Source: Camarhynchus parvulus
Taxonomy: Eukaryota > Chordata > Aves > Passeriformes > Thraupidae
Length of the DNA: 64,000 bases
Direction: 5' to 3'
NCBI RefSeq assembly: GCF_901933205.1
Contig: NC_044572.1
Coordinates: 61,910,965-61,974,964 of the forward strand
Shown piece after piece: positions 25,901-37,800 of the stretch. The translations under genes were made by a program, and so were the position numbers. Numbering within the stretch: position 1 is the first letter of the stretch; each line of letters opens with the position of its first letter. The notes beneath the pieces were generated by a model, which searched no databases, was not told the DNA's origin, and saw only the letters and a list, made by a program, of their open reading frames with translations.

Positions 25901-26750
25901 CACAGGTAATGCTTGACTTGGCCAGGCCAGGGTCTACTTAATGCACATGCTCAAGTATTCCCATGCAATGAAAAGCCAGGATACATGGGGCACTGGACAC
26001 AGCCTTTTTTAAAAAATCAATGTTGTAAAGCTTTCATTTTAAGCTCTTAGAAGAAGATGTCTAGAGCTTCTTTCTTGGTCCATTTGTTGCACCTACAGAG
26101 CCAAAGGAAGGCGTGCCTGTAACTCGTCCTAATCCAGTTTTTGTGTAAAGACCTACAGCAAAAGCTTGGGCTACCAATCCACATCTAGATTTCTTTGATG
26201 CCTGGACTGGCACTGAGACTGCCAGGCTGTGTTAACTCCTGCATGATTAATTTATACCAGTTTTGGTATGCCCACCAGGCACTTAAACTAGTTCAAGAGC
26301 TGCCTTCAGCTGCCTTTCTTTAGCAGAGGGAGAACCTGACAGTTTCGTTAACACAACAGTGTTAATGAAAAAAAGATCTGCCACCCTCATTCCAATAGGC
26401 ATTAGCAAAAACAGGCCAACAGAAGGAGGGAAAGAACAAGGAAAGGAACAAAACTAGCAAAGGATGCATTGGTCATGGGTAAGATCACAAAACATGAAAA
26501 AAGCTCAAATTTTAACATGCAAAGGATATTGGTACATTGCAATGCTGGTTCTGGTTAAAGAGACTGTACAGCTCCTACATATTTGTCCTTGAGGCTTTGT
26601 TAAAGTAAGACTTGCAACTTCAAGTTCATAAATAAAATGGAAATGACAGTAGTGCCATAAAAACATAGGTAGAAAAATAGTGCAAAGCCAAGGGCTGGAC
26701 ACTTTAATCTGTCACAAGTACCCCAAAGCACTACCATTAGTGCTCTTCCA
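19917..26750. other. Intergenic sequence downstream of RNF144B
   Basis: No gene recognised with confidence. It holds the 245-codon minus frame at 22518-23255, AT-rich segments at about 22020-22480, 23630-23750 and 24120-24180, and several minus-strand AATAAA sequences that could serve longer RNF144B 3' UTRs. No complete mobile element was seen. Confidence 0.6.
22518..23255 (-). other. Unexplained 245-codon open frame, unrecognised
   Basis: Starts MSRQKLQLLVATCQEIPD. Its first part (about residues 1-61, to 23073) reads like ordinary globular protein and is followed by CCAG|GTGAGG, a good splice-donor match. No domain or family recognised. The opposite strand also has an open frame here (22990-23268). 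It could be a decayed gene fragment, a lineage-specific exon or chance. Confidence 0.2.
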
Positions 26751-26773
26751 GAAAACACATACAGAAAACATTC

Positions 26774-26783
26774 TTTATTTATT
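26774..26783 (-). terminator. RNF144B: Candidate polyadenylation signal of RNF144B (overlapping AATAAA)
   Basis: The minus strand reads AATAAATAAAG, two overlapping canonical hexamers. It is followed within about 20 nt by a GT-rich downstream stretch (TGTTTTCTGTATGTGTTTTC). Signal plus GT-rich element is the standard vertebrate cleavage layout. Cleavage would fall near 26755. Confidence 0.6.
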
Positions 26784-27193
26784 ATAAATGGCAGTTGCCT
26801 GCATTGCACTCTGTATTTAGAATGTACTGTCTACTGTTCTGCTTCCCTTCAAAGCTGAGGATGAAGAATAAATACAGTCTTTCACACTGGCGAGCACTGC
26901 CTGCCCTCCAGCCACGACTGGTAGCAAAGTCAGGCAGTATTTATAAAAGAAGTCAATTAAAAAGTAAAACAGACAGTATCATTTAAGGCCTCTGTCCTTG
27001 CTAGTCTGCTCAACAGACTACACTTTCTCAAAAGAAGAAAACCTGCCACTTTTGTTACAGTAACCAGAGAGCGAAGTTAAACAGAAAAAAGGTCACATTT
27101 ACAGCTGCCAAGAAGGCAAAGTTCCTGAGGCTTGGCCAAGCAGCACACACAGGCAGCACTCACAGCACCATCACGGCACTCCCAGCTGAGCCA

Positions 27194-27258
27194 CGCTCTG
27201 TGCTCCGACAGGGGCAGCTGGGCTGAGCGCCAGCCCGACACCGCACTCGGGCCGAGCG
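27194..27258 (-). other. CpG-dense patch with short stem in the RNF144B 3' UTR
   Basis: Eight CpG dinucleotides in about 65 bp, against a CpG-poor background. GCCCGA at 27233-27238 and TCGGGC at 27247-27252 can pair as a 6-bp GC-rich stem with an 8-nt loop. Function unknown. Confidence 0.45.
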
Positions 27259-28699
27259 TCTCCTTCAAACCCTGCAGCCCTTGTGGAAAGGGGTTTGGAA
27301 TTACAACCAATTGTACAGTGCAAACTTGAATCTGCTCCCACAGATATAGAATGCACAGATGGGAGTCCAGAACAAAAGCGCCACCGGCCCCGGTTGTGAG
27401 GAGCACCATCCATTAAGGAAATAAACTCCAGGGAGCAGAGTCTGATCTCAGCTACTCCTGACTGAAGAGCTGCAGTAATTCCAGCTCTTCAGTGAGCTTT
27501 CAGTGAACTTACACAGGTGTAACAGACACCAGGGTTTGAATTGGTTTGGTGGTGAGGCACCAAATTAAAATGAAGCACTTATTAACTGATAGCCTTCCAG
27601 ATTTAGAGTAATTAAAAAATATCGCTAACAGAGTTGGTTAACCTTGAGCAGGACAAAAGAAATACCCACCAATGGATAGAGGTCACATTTACACAGCATT
27701 TCTCAAGTATTCACTTCAGCAGGTCCATAAGGTTTTGAAGGAGGGCTTGGCTTAGCCTGGTTTCAATAACTTTTTATCAGGGTTCTTGCTGCCACCCCAT
27801 GTAAACTGTTGTAAAAAAATATACTGACTGGTCATATGTACGTGGTATATCTGCGCCCATGCTGCCACTCTGCAAAGACCCAACCAGGATGCCAACGCTC
27901 CGCACAAAATGGGAACTGTATCACAGTCTTTCTTACAATATTACCTCCATTGTGAGTTTTCTACACCCATGGTACTGACAAAAGGCATGCCCAGTGGTAG
28001 GGAAATATGCATATTCCTAATATTTCATTATAGATATGTCATGTTTGATGTGAAAAAAAATAGCAGCTTTCTCAAGGTCCAGTCTCTTAAAGAGAGCCCT
28101 ATCTTAGACACCGTTTTGGTGGTTTTTTACTTCTGTAGTTGAGAACAAGGGCAAAAATCAAATGGATTTCAATGCTGAAAGAAATGCCATGGCAGCCAAT
28201 TGATAGGAAACTACCAAACATATTTTCTTAACGGTTTGTTACGTTTAACTGTACACAAGCTATCAGACAGAAGAACCTAATCAGGCCTTCCCTCTCTCTC
28301 TTTCACAAAAGACCCAAAACTTTCTGAGAAATCTGAGTGTCACCAAGAACCAACAGCTAGCACAACAGTAATGACTGAATCTGCAAAGACAGAGTAATGC
28401 AGCAGGATCAAGTCATGTGCAGCTGATGGAAAACAGGAATGTTCTATCAGTCTTGAATGGGGTATGAAGGACTGAATGGTGTCCTGTTTTCCTCTTCAGG
28501 AAGCAAAAACCTACACTGCATGTACTGCACAAAAATCTGGACTTGTTAGTGATAGAGTAGCCTGTAAAGAATAGGCACTTATCCCAAGAACTGGCAAAAA
28601 AAGGGAGCATTATTTGGTAGGTATGGCACCAAAACACAACCATTGTGCTTCCTCACATACTTATGCTGTACAGATGGAGACTCAAAAAGACACAGAGTT

Positions 28700-28840
28700 T
28701 TAGGTTGTTGGCAGGCTGGGTTTTTTCTTTTTGCTCCGGCAAGATTTGCAAATGCAACAGATGATGCATGGAGATGCCACAAGCAGCAAGGGAGAGGTCA
28801 CCAACGCTATGATACCTAGTCCAACGAGGATCCCCACAAC
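28700..28840 (-). CDS. RNF144B: RNF144B coding exon 7 (C-terminal membrane anchor and stop)
   Basis: Encodes residues 258-303 and TAA at 28702-28700. Acceptor TCTTTCAG|GTT. Residues 258-288 form a hydrophobic helix with small residues ([14 protein letters not shown], then [14 protein letters not shown]), followed by a Cys/Lys tail ending PSLPTT. This is the tail anchor of RNF144-type ligases. The clustered cysteines after the helix could be palmitoylated, which is inference. The intron before this exon is only 193 bp (28841-29033). Confidence 0.96.
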   Translation of the reverse strand, partial: VVGILVGLGIIALVTSPLLLVASPCIICCICKSCRSKKKKPSLPTT

Positions 28841-31800
28841 CTGAAAGAGAGGTGAAAAATACATATTTAGATAGCATGGAAAATAAAATATGCATGTGCA
28901 TGCATAAACATAGCATAGGTCACCAAAAAAGAGATGAAAATATGAAAATAATCATCTTGGTTCTTCTCTGAAGGCTAAAATCTCTTTGCTTCATGCATGC
29001 ATGAGAGCTCTACCCAGCTGGTTAGGAACACACCTGTGTTCTGTTCCACATCACTGAAGCCCGTGAGTGGCCCAGCTTGTTTCTGCAAGGGCCTCTGTCG
29101 TAATGCCGTAAGAAAATATCATTCTGAAAAACAAAAGGAGAAGCTGTAAGAGTAGGTTACAGAACTGGAGGAAGAAGTTCAAGACCAGAGTGGAAACACA
29201 ACCTTCCTGGCGCTGCTTTGAAATTGCCAGCTGCCAGCAGACAAGTTCACCTGTCTTCCAAATAATTACCTAGAGTAACTTGCAGTTTCAGAAATTGGCA
29301 TATGTTTGGCATCTGAGCTATCATACAGCATCTTTCCTCCTCCACTTTTAAAAAGCATAAGCACGAGTTTCACCTAATTGCACAAGTACCTAGTCCATAA
29401 TTTGGTGATGACAAAGGGAACTGAAAACAGCAGGCATTTCTAAAAAATAGCAATGTGAGGGATCATCTTCCTGAAGTATTTTACCTTCTGTTCTCCTGCT
29501 GTACCTACTTCACAGTAATTCTGTTCTTAGACTTAACAGGAAAATATAAAAAATACAAAAATCCTGTTTAATTTCTCTTTTACCATTAATACTTATTAAA
29601 CTACTCATTCTTTTCTTCAGAAGGTGACTCATGCCCTGCATTACCCTCCCTAAACCACTGTGCTGTAACCTGATGCTGCTTCCCCTTTCATTTTTCAGCT
29701 CTGCTCTCTGGCTTTGCAGGTACTACCTTCATCTACGCCTGGAGCTCCTGTAACCCCTACACATTCAGAAAAACTACACTTTAATCACACAACTACAGTT
29801 TGTTCCTCTCTTTCTCCCTTTGAACTGACAAAAACTCGATAAGGGCATGTCTGTGGAGTCTGCAAGAATGTGACACTCTTCTGGTTCAGCACAGTGTTAA
29901 GCAACCACCGTGTACTGCATGTACTCTGAGGCAAGCCCTAAGACTCATGTTGAAAAAGCATGTTCACCCCCACAGAAAGGGGACATAACACTAAGGGCAA
30001 CCTGTTTAATGTGCTGAGTAAAGGATGAAGACTGAAGAAGTCTCATTGTTTGCTGGCTGTGGAGTACAAAAAAGACAAGAAAAGCCATGCAGCACATTTT
30101 ATTTCAAGTGCTGGTAAAGTCCTTTTTACGCTCCCACAGCTGTTACTGATGACTGTGCCAAAAGGGCAAGCTGCCATATATACATGCAGCTTCCAGGACT
30201 CTTATATACGTGCATTACTTCCAGGACTCTTCGTGCTGCTAGGATACTTGAAGTCCAAACAAGTTGAGACTGGTTTGCAACCTTTGAGAAGTAACTAGCA
30301 ACATGCACTTCACAATCTGTGTTCATGATCCAACATTTTTATCCTCAAGCCTAATAGCCAATCATTCACTTCAGCAAACACGGCACTAGAGATGGACTAG
30401 TAAAGGAGACCTAGTGCTCCCTAGCCACCATGCCATGGAACAACCCCCTTCACCCAGTACCATACCATTTTTTAGACAGGCTGTGTCCTTTGCTGTTGAA
30501 ACAGGTGGAAGACATCTATTTCCCTCACTCACAACCAAACTGTTTTTAGGAAGAAGGAATCCAAGCAAGGTATTGCTGGAACAAACCTCCAGAAAGCAAA
30601 GCGTTAGTCCCATCTCCCTCAAAGAATGAACATGGAACCCACAGACATGGCCATAACCCTTTATGGAAGAAATAAAAAACTGTATTGATATAAATAAAAG
30701 GACTGGGTGAAAGAAGAGAGAGCAACTGAGTCAGAAGGTGAATTGAGCCAAGAAATTCGCTAGGACAGCAATGAAGTAACAAAGAGCTTGCACAGGGCCT
30801 CAGACTAACCCTTAACCCCACTATTCTTTGTCCTGGTGTTTTTTCTGCAGCACTTACATCCAAGTTCTGTAGACAATACCAGCAAAACGTGTGCTTGCAG
30901 TTCTTGCACATCATCTGAGCACAGCCCTCGTTTCGCTCAATATAAATTCGACAAACTGGGCACTGCTTAATTGGTGCCTCTGTCTCTGCTCCAATAAGGA
31001 ATCTAGAAAAGTAAGGAAACATTAAAGTGAGATGTGAACATAATTGTTGGTATTCAGGTCCACTGCCTGATGTGTATTGTGCTTATTTTTCAGAGCATCT
31101 AATGTTGTTGTCCTAAGTGTTCTCAGTGTGTGAAGCTTCTTATATTCAGTACAATACATTGAAACATACTCACTACTAGGCATGAGACTATTAATATCAC
31201 ATAAAAGTGAAAATCCCTTGCCTTGTTCCTTTATGCTATATAAAACTAACACTCACTACACCCACAATTAATCACCTACAGCATTAAAACTTAGCCCTTT
31301 TTACAGAGACCTTACACAATTAATTTAACAGGACTGGATTATGCAACTCATAATCCTTGTCTGAATCCTCCTTGTCTGAATAAAATAGGCTTAAACTCTA
31401 CCAGAGCCAGAGATCACACCTAGAGAAAAAAAATCATAGACATAGCTTTTTGGCAACACCTATTCCATGGAGTTTCTAGCAAGCAGAATGCTCTAGGTTT
31501 TAAGTTTTTCATTTATTGAAAAAAATTGACAGAAAACTTTGAAAACATGACTCAACATAACCTGATTCTGAAAACAAAGATGGATAGCCAAAGACATGAC
31601 CTAATTTAAACACAAAAGCCTCTCTTCTATAGATTAATGACTTTTACAAGCTGATCTGCAGGTTGTCTGCAGTTAAGGAAACTGAGCATAAACAAGGCTC
31701 ACTCCAAGTGAAATTTACACTGTGTAGGAGTTAAGGTTTTTCTATGCAGGGATTCTGTAAATATTAAGCAGGGGTTATTTCTTAATCACAATAGAGCAAA

Positions 31801-34800
31801 ATTTGGATCCTGCAATATTGGTATATCGGATTTTTGGTATGGGCACAGGTCATAATTCTAGCATGTGAACAAAGCCTTTAGGCAGATTTAAAGTCCTGGA
31901 GGGCTTCACCTTTTAGAAGTTTCAGTTGCAACCCAAGCTTGACAAGTACACAGATAATATTAAGTATTAAAAAACAAAATTTGGCATTTAAAGTAATATT
32001 TCGACTGGAATTGTATTTACGAAACACCAGGAGAGATGGACAGTCTCCAAGCTGAAGCTGTGGACCTAGAAGGAAGCTGCTCCACGAACCCAACTGTGAT
32101 GAAAAGAATCAAAAGATGGCATGACTATCGTGGATTCCCATCTTACCCCTGCTCAGTGGGTACTGGGGTCGTTTGGTTTTCCTGGCATAGGTGCTGCCCG
32201 TGCCATGGCTCCTTGCAGGAGGAGCAGAAGGTCAGGTGGCAGGTGGGGCACTCCACTGGCACTGGCGCTCCCGACTCGCTCGGTGCAATGTGGCACACGG
32301 TTTGGCAGTCGGCTGTGGGGCACCATGTTCTCTGGGGGTCCAAGTGGACTTCTGAAACACAACAGAGAAAGAAATAAAACTACTTTTTTGTAGTCCCCTT
32401 CTTGTTCCACTGACATGTGTCTAGGTATACAGCACCCAATTCTGCACAAGGGTGTGGAAGCCAAAGCACTCCACACCCATGCCCATGGGTATTTGGGCCT
32501 GCTCTTCTTTAGGCAGGTCTGCATTTGTCCCCTGCTAAGCAGTTGCACTGAAAGCATTGCAACAATAAAAATACACTACACAGAATGTGTTTCTTGCTTT
32601 TTTATAGCAAGGTTCAAAATATGAACCTAGCTGCTGTTTGCTGAGAAGCACTTTTGTAGCACTAGGCCACTCCACGTCTTTGACAATGTGCAAGCCATGC
32701 AGAAACTTCCATATAAACAGAAGAAGGACTGTAATTAAATTAATGTCAGGTCACTTTCCATGCCTTATTTAATCTCCTCTATCTATAAACTGCAGTTAAT
32801 ATTCACTATATTCACAGTATCATATCATTACTTACAGTAATGATATGATACTGTGAATATAGTGAGCACTTACAGTATCATATCATATCATTTGTTTGGT
32901 ATCAGATTATTACAGGAGTCAAGATTCAGGGTGTAGACACTGAATTACAGTCATCACCACATGGCAGAGAATGATAAATGTTGATCCTCTCTCTCACTTC
33001 CTAATCTTTATTCAAGGAATTTGCAACAAAAACCCAGCTGGGACAAATTCACTGTTGGTCATTTGCTACTCAATTCCATGAGATGCAGCTGAACACTGAC
33101 ATCCTGCAGAGCCTCCCCAGAAAAGGGCTGTCAGGAGCTACCTTGCCCCTCCTTCCCTGGGAGCTCTCTGGTACCATCACTGAAAATAAACAGATGGAGG
33201 GGATGTCTCCAAAGTCAATGGAAATTCCTGACTGTGAGATGGCAAAAGCCATAACAAGGTACTTCCAGCAGATAAAATTAGTTGTCCCACTTGAAACAAA
33301 AAGCTGCACAAGGACCTCATATACACTTCTCTGGCAAATTTTGCTGAAAGCACATATGGACACACAGGTACACAGTGCTCTGACTTTGGGTAATTTCTGA
33401 GCCTGTGTCAGAGAGCTCCAACAGATGTAGAGAATTTCTATTTCCATGCAAAGGCTGTCACCTATAATTTAGGCAGTGACAGCAAAACACCTGTACCATC
33501 TACCTTCAGCCATTTCATGGATCTAGTTGCATTCTTTTCTCTTACCGCCTTGCACACACTTTCTTTGCCTCCAAAAACAAACATTTTGCTTTCTACTCAA
33601 TGAAAGTAAAAACAAGTTAGCTCTCAGCTTCATTATGAGGGAGAAGAGAGTCACAGCAAATCAAGTAACTTTTCATATTCACATACTTTTAGAAGGTAAT
33701 GTCCTGACTGAAAAATTTTTATTTCTCTAGGTTCCTTTGATGTCTCTTAAAAGAAACCCTGAATTGAGTAAGACTATGGCCTAGTACTTGCTATTGCATG
33801 TAATGCTTCACACAATAGGTTCTGCATGTTTTCTGTTGAAAATTCAGCTTTGGAAACCAAAATTCCCCTATCCTGTGTTTGGGTGAAAGACAGAATGTCT
33901 GGTTTTGACATCACGGGGAGGAGGGGAGTTGGGTTGTAAACCTGTTTTTTACAAATTTGTTGCAGCAAGATGTAATGCAAGAGATGAAAGTCCCTCCTCT
34001 CCCACTTCCTCCATCTTACAAAGAACCTACAGATGGTGTTTTGCAATCCACGCTGTCTCATACTGTTTGGTTTGCCATGGAGCACAAGCGAAACCAGAAA
34101 AAACTAAAAAGGCGTGGCCAAAAAAGGGAAAGAGGCTATCCTCCTGCTCTGGCAAGTTGATCCATCTCTTGGTTAGGGCCATTTCTCTCCCAAGCTTTTC
34201 CCCTGCCTCCCTGCAGCCAGTTCAGCCACAGCTCCCTCAACTCTCAGGAGGAAAGCCTTCCCAAACAGTGCCAGTTTTGGGCAGGGATCTGGCCAGTTTT
34301 CATAAAACATGCAAGCAAGCAGGTGAGATGTAGGTGGCAGACAGGAGGAATGCAGCAATCTGAAGAAAATTATTTCTGGCTCAGAAGAGGTACTCACTGA
34401 AAGGATAAGACTATGACTGTGTTTCACAGAAATCTCCATTTAAAACAGACTCCTTTTGAGTCAGGCATAAAATGCAGATTTTTCTCATCTACCACTCAGC
34501 CTACTGACAAACATAATGCATGTGCCCTAACCACTTACCATTCCTCTATTCTTTACTTCTGTTGACTACCTTAACACCATCCTAAATAGACATAGAACAA
34601 TTCCTGGTTTTCTAATAAATATGCTTCACAGAAACATATTCTGTGGCTTAGCCCTGTCTGGATGCAGAGAAGTTACAGATATGCAAAAACATCTTGTTTT
34701 TAAAAACACATTTGCATTCTAAGAACACAAAACACACAAGAGAATAGCCTATTATCAGTGCATCTATTATTAAATTTAACAATTGTCTATAGACACACCA

Positions 34801-37800
34801 TTCTATACCAATTACTTCTCACTATGTTTCCACACAATATTATTGGCCCATTAAAAAAAGAAAGCAATGAAAATGAGAAGAAAGATATTCTATTAACATA
34901 GCTAGCACAGATTGGGGATGAGGAAAATAGCTGTTGGATGTGTAAGTCCTTCTTGGGGTGTTCCAAATTTTCCTCAGAATTAATCTCACAATGGAAAATG
35001 TCTGGAAGGGCTCTACCAATCACTTGAAGATCAGGAAGGAGTCTCTGGACAGATTCTGGGTGAGAATTCACCCTCAGCAGATGCCATCAGTGAGGTCTAT
35101 TGCTAGTTTCAGAAAAAGAGTGTCAGACCAGGGCAGGCAGGCTTTGCCAGGTAAGGCTCAGGTCTGAGACTGGTGCTCCAGGCCAGAAGAAGCTAATAAA
35201 CCAAGTCCCACTGATGAGTGCAGAAAGGTCAGCCTTGGGAACAGCATTTAATCCAGGATAGGCAAAAGGTCTTGGCTAAGGCTGGGATTAGTGCTGGGTG
35301 TCCAGGTCAGAGCTTTAGCTAGCAGGAATTGTTGTTCCCAGACATCAGTAAGCTGGATTTATTGCTGGGGCCAAAAGGCAAGGCAAAAGGGGTATGCCTA
35401 AGTCAGCTGCTTAGATACCAGTTTTATCATAAAGGAGTCAGGACTGACCTTAAAATCATAATGAAGAGAGATAGCGGAGGTGGAAGAGGATTTGTTGGAC
35501 TTAGGCAAGAAAGAAAAGGAAAGGAGGATTTAAAAAATAGACAAGTTTCAGGCTTCTCTGTGTGGGAGGCAGTAAAAAAAAAAGTAACAGTGAGTTGGAC
35601 AAAAGATCATGAGTTCAGCTTTGGCTAGTTATAGAGGAAGAGATACTAGGAAACCAATAGTTACAGAGTCTTCAGTAAAAAAAGGTTTTACATAAAACAG
35701 ATTAATGTATTGCAAGAAAGTCCCTTTCTCCTACCCCTTTAATATGGTGATTTAACAAGTTCTGATTTCCATTGTCTAGGACTATAGACAAGCCACTGAT
35801 TAGATGATGAACTGGAGAGACTTCATAAGAAATTAAGAATAAACAAGAAGGTGGTAAAACAGGAGAAAGAAATAAAAAATAAAACTAAGGTTTGGGATTT
35901 TTTTTCTTTTTGTTTGACCTGAGTGCCTGAATATCATATCTACAATCTGCATTTGCCCATAAACTCTGGGGCATATTTGAGTGTTTTGCAGTTTTTCCAC
36001 TTTGTGGTCATTCACAAGGATTCATGTCAGATGAGATTCTGTAAAACCCTATATATTCTTCTATCCGACCAACTTCTCAAGTGCATTATTTTGCCTAATT
36101 TTTATAGACCTCTGCATTGTCTTACACAATCCACTGCATCTAAGCAGGCACGCAGAGCAAGAATATGAATCCAGTCTTTCAAGGAAAGTTTGAGAACAGG
36201 CAGAGTGGGGCAGCGTCTGGGACACACCATTCTGCATGCTACCACGCACTCAGTTCTTTAAAAACACACCTTCCAGCTGAAACTTGCAAGCTGGTGACAG
36301 TCTTTAAAAACAGCAAGAGGATCTCATTCTTTCTAACTAGCAAGTTTCTTCTTCAGCCTTGTCAAGGAACCATCTCTTGATGCAGAAGAGTGACCAATGG
36401 GCACAGGAAAGCTTGGCCTCAGTGAGACCTTCAGTTTCAAACTTCTTTACAAAGTAGACGTTCCTCAGGAACGAGGGGACTACTATTCCTTGGGAAGAAA
36501 AACTCTACTAGATGAACACACATGAGGCTTCTACGTAAGCAAAGCTATTTTGCAGGGATGCTTGCAAAAATTCACACTGCATTTCAGAGTATGTGTCCCC
36601 TAAAAGCTCTGAAGATCCCTATGGATGTGTAAAGGGACTGTGCGCCCTGGCCAGCACCAGCCTCTAGCACCTTGACAAGTTCTACCAGTATAACCACCTC
36701 AAGGACCCAAGATGAACATGCCATCAGAAGAACAACGGAGCCCCAGGCACACACAGTCTGAGAGTGTTGCCCACAAGCTTGAGTAGAAGTCTGGTAATTC
36801 ATTAAGATGCTGCTTTTTTGACTCTGCAAAACAGAATTTCGACTTTGTCTGTGGAGCACAGCCAGACCTAGTGACTGCTCCTGAACTATTTCAAAGCAAA
36901 GACATCTTCTCTGTCTCTCCCTTAACTCGCTCAACAGGCTCTGTCTCTGCCATATATAACAGTGCTGCCTCCACTGACAAAAGAGAAAGTAATAGAGACA
37001 AAAAGCTTCACACCTCGTTCAAACTTCAACCTCTTGTATAACTCAAACTGGTCAACAGGAACCAAACAGGCAATCTGAAATGAGAAACACACAAAAGAAG
37101 CATTAGAAATACAAACTTTAAAAAGTTAATAAGTGTTGTAATAGAACACGAAATGAACGATACACACAAGCTGAAATGTCTAAGGTAAAAAGAGCATAGC
37201 TTATTTTTGAACTCCAATATTTATAGACTTTCAAAAGTGACTATGGATTGGAGGATGAAATTGCCACTTCTCCAGCCACACTGGTCAAGCTAACAATTCA
37301 TCAAATTTTTCTTCTTCCAGAAAGGAATGCAAAACAATCATTATTTACATGAAAAGTGTGTGAGAAACTCTATTACAAAAATGTAAACATCAGAAGGCTT
37401 AGAAGGACTTAGAAGAACAGGGCGACAAATAAGCACTATGTTCTACACACCTGCTATCCTGAGCTGGCTCTCAAATTCACCTTTTTGTTCCTGCTTGCTT
37501 TCACACGTTCTTCCACACCCTGACTTTTTCTCCAAAACTTAAAAAAGTAGTTCTTAACCTCCTCTATTTCAGCCACACAACCCAGTAGTTCAGCGCATGT
37601 CTTTCTTTCCACGCACACGCAAACCTTCTCTGTGGATTCCATATTAACTTCAGGCTTCTCATTTTTATTTCATGTTGGTTTAGTGTAACAAAGGGTGACA
37701 TGTTGCCAGCCCTGGAGACTGCAGCATGCTGTTCATGCACAAGAATACAGCTCAAATCAATGGTTCTTCATTCACATCTCCCAGTGTTAATGGCAGGGGC

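Larger units (their letters stand above)
26755..28699 (-). other. RNF144B: Probable RNF144B 3' UTR
   Basis: About 1.9 kb of non-coding sequence between the TAA stop and the first canonical polyadenylation signal. I saw no earlier AATAAA on the minus strand after the stop. It contains a small CpG-rich island-like patch at 27194-27258 with a 6-bp stem. Further AATAAA sequences lie farther left (for example near 25029, 24717 and 23960), so a longer UTR isoform is possible. Confidence 0.6.

Noticed and set aside
30546..30857. Continuation of the RING2 frame past D227
   Set aside because: Intron read-through after the GAT|GTAAGT donor. The next exon at 29123-29034 restores the conserved family sequence.
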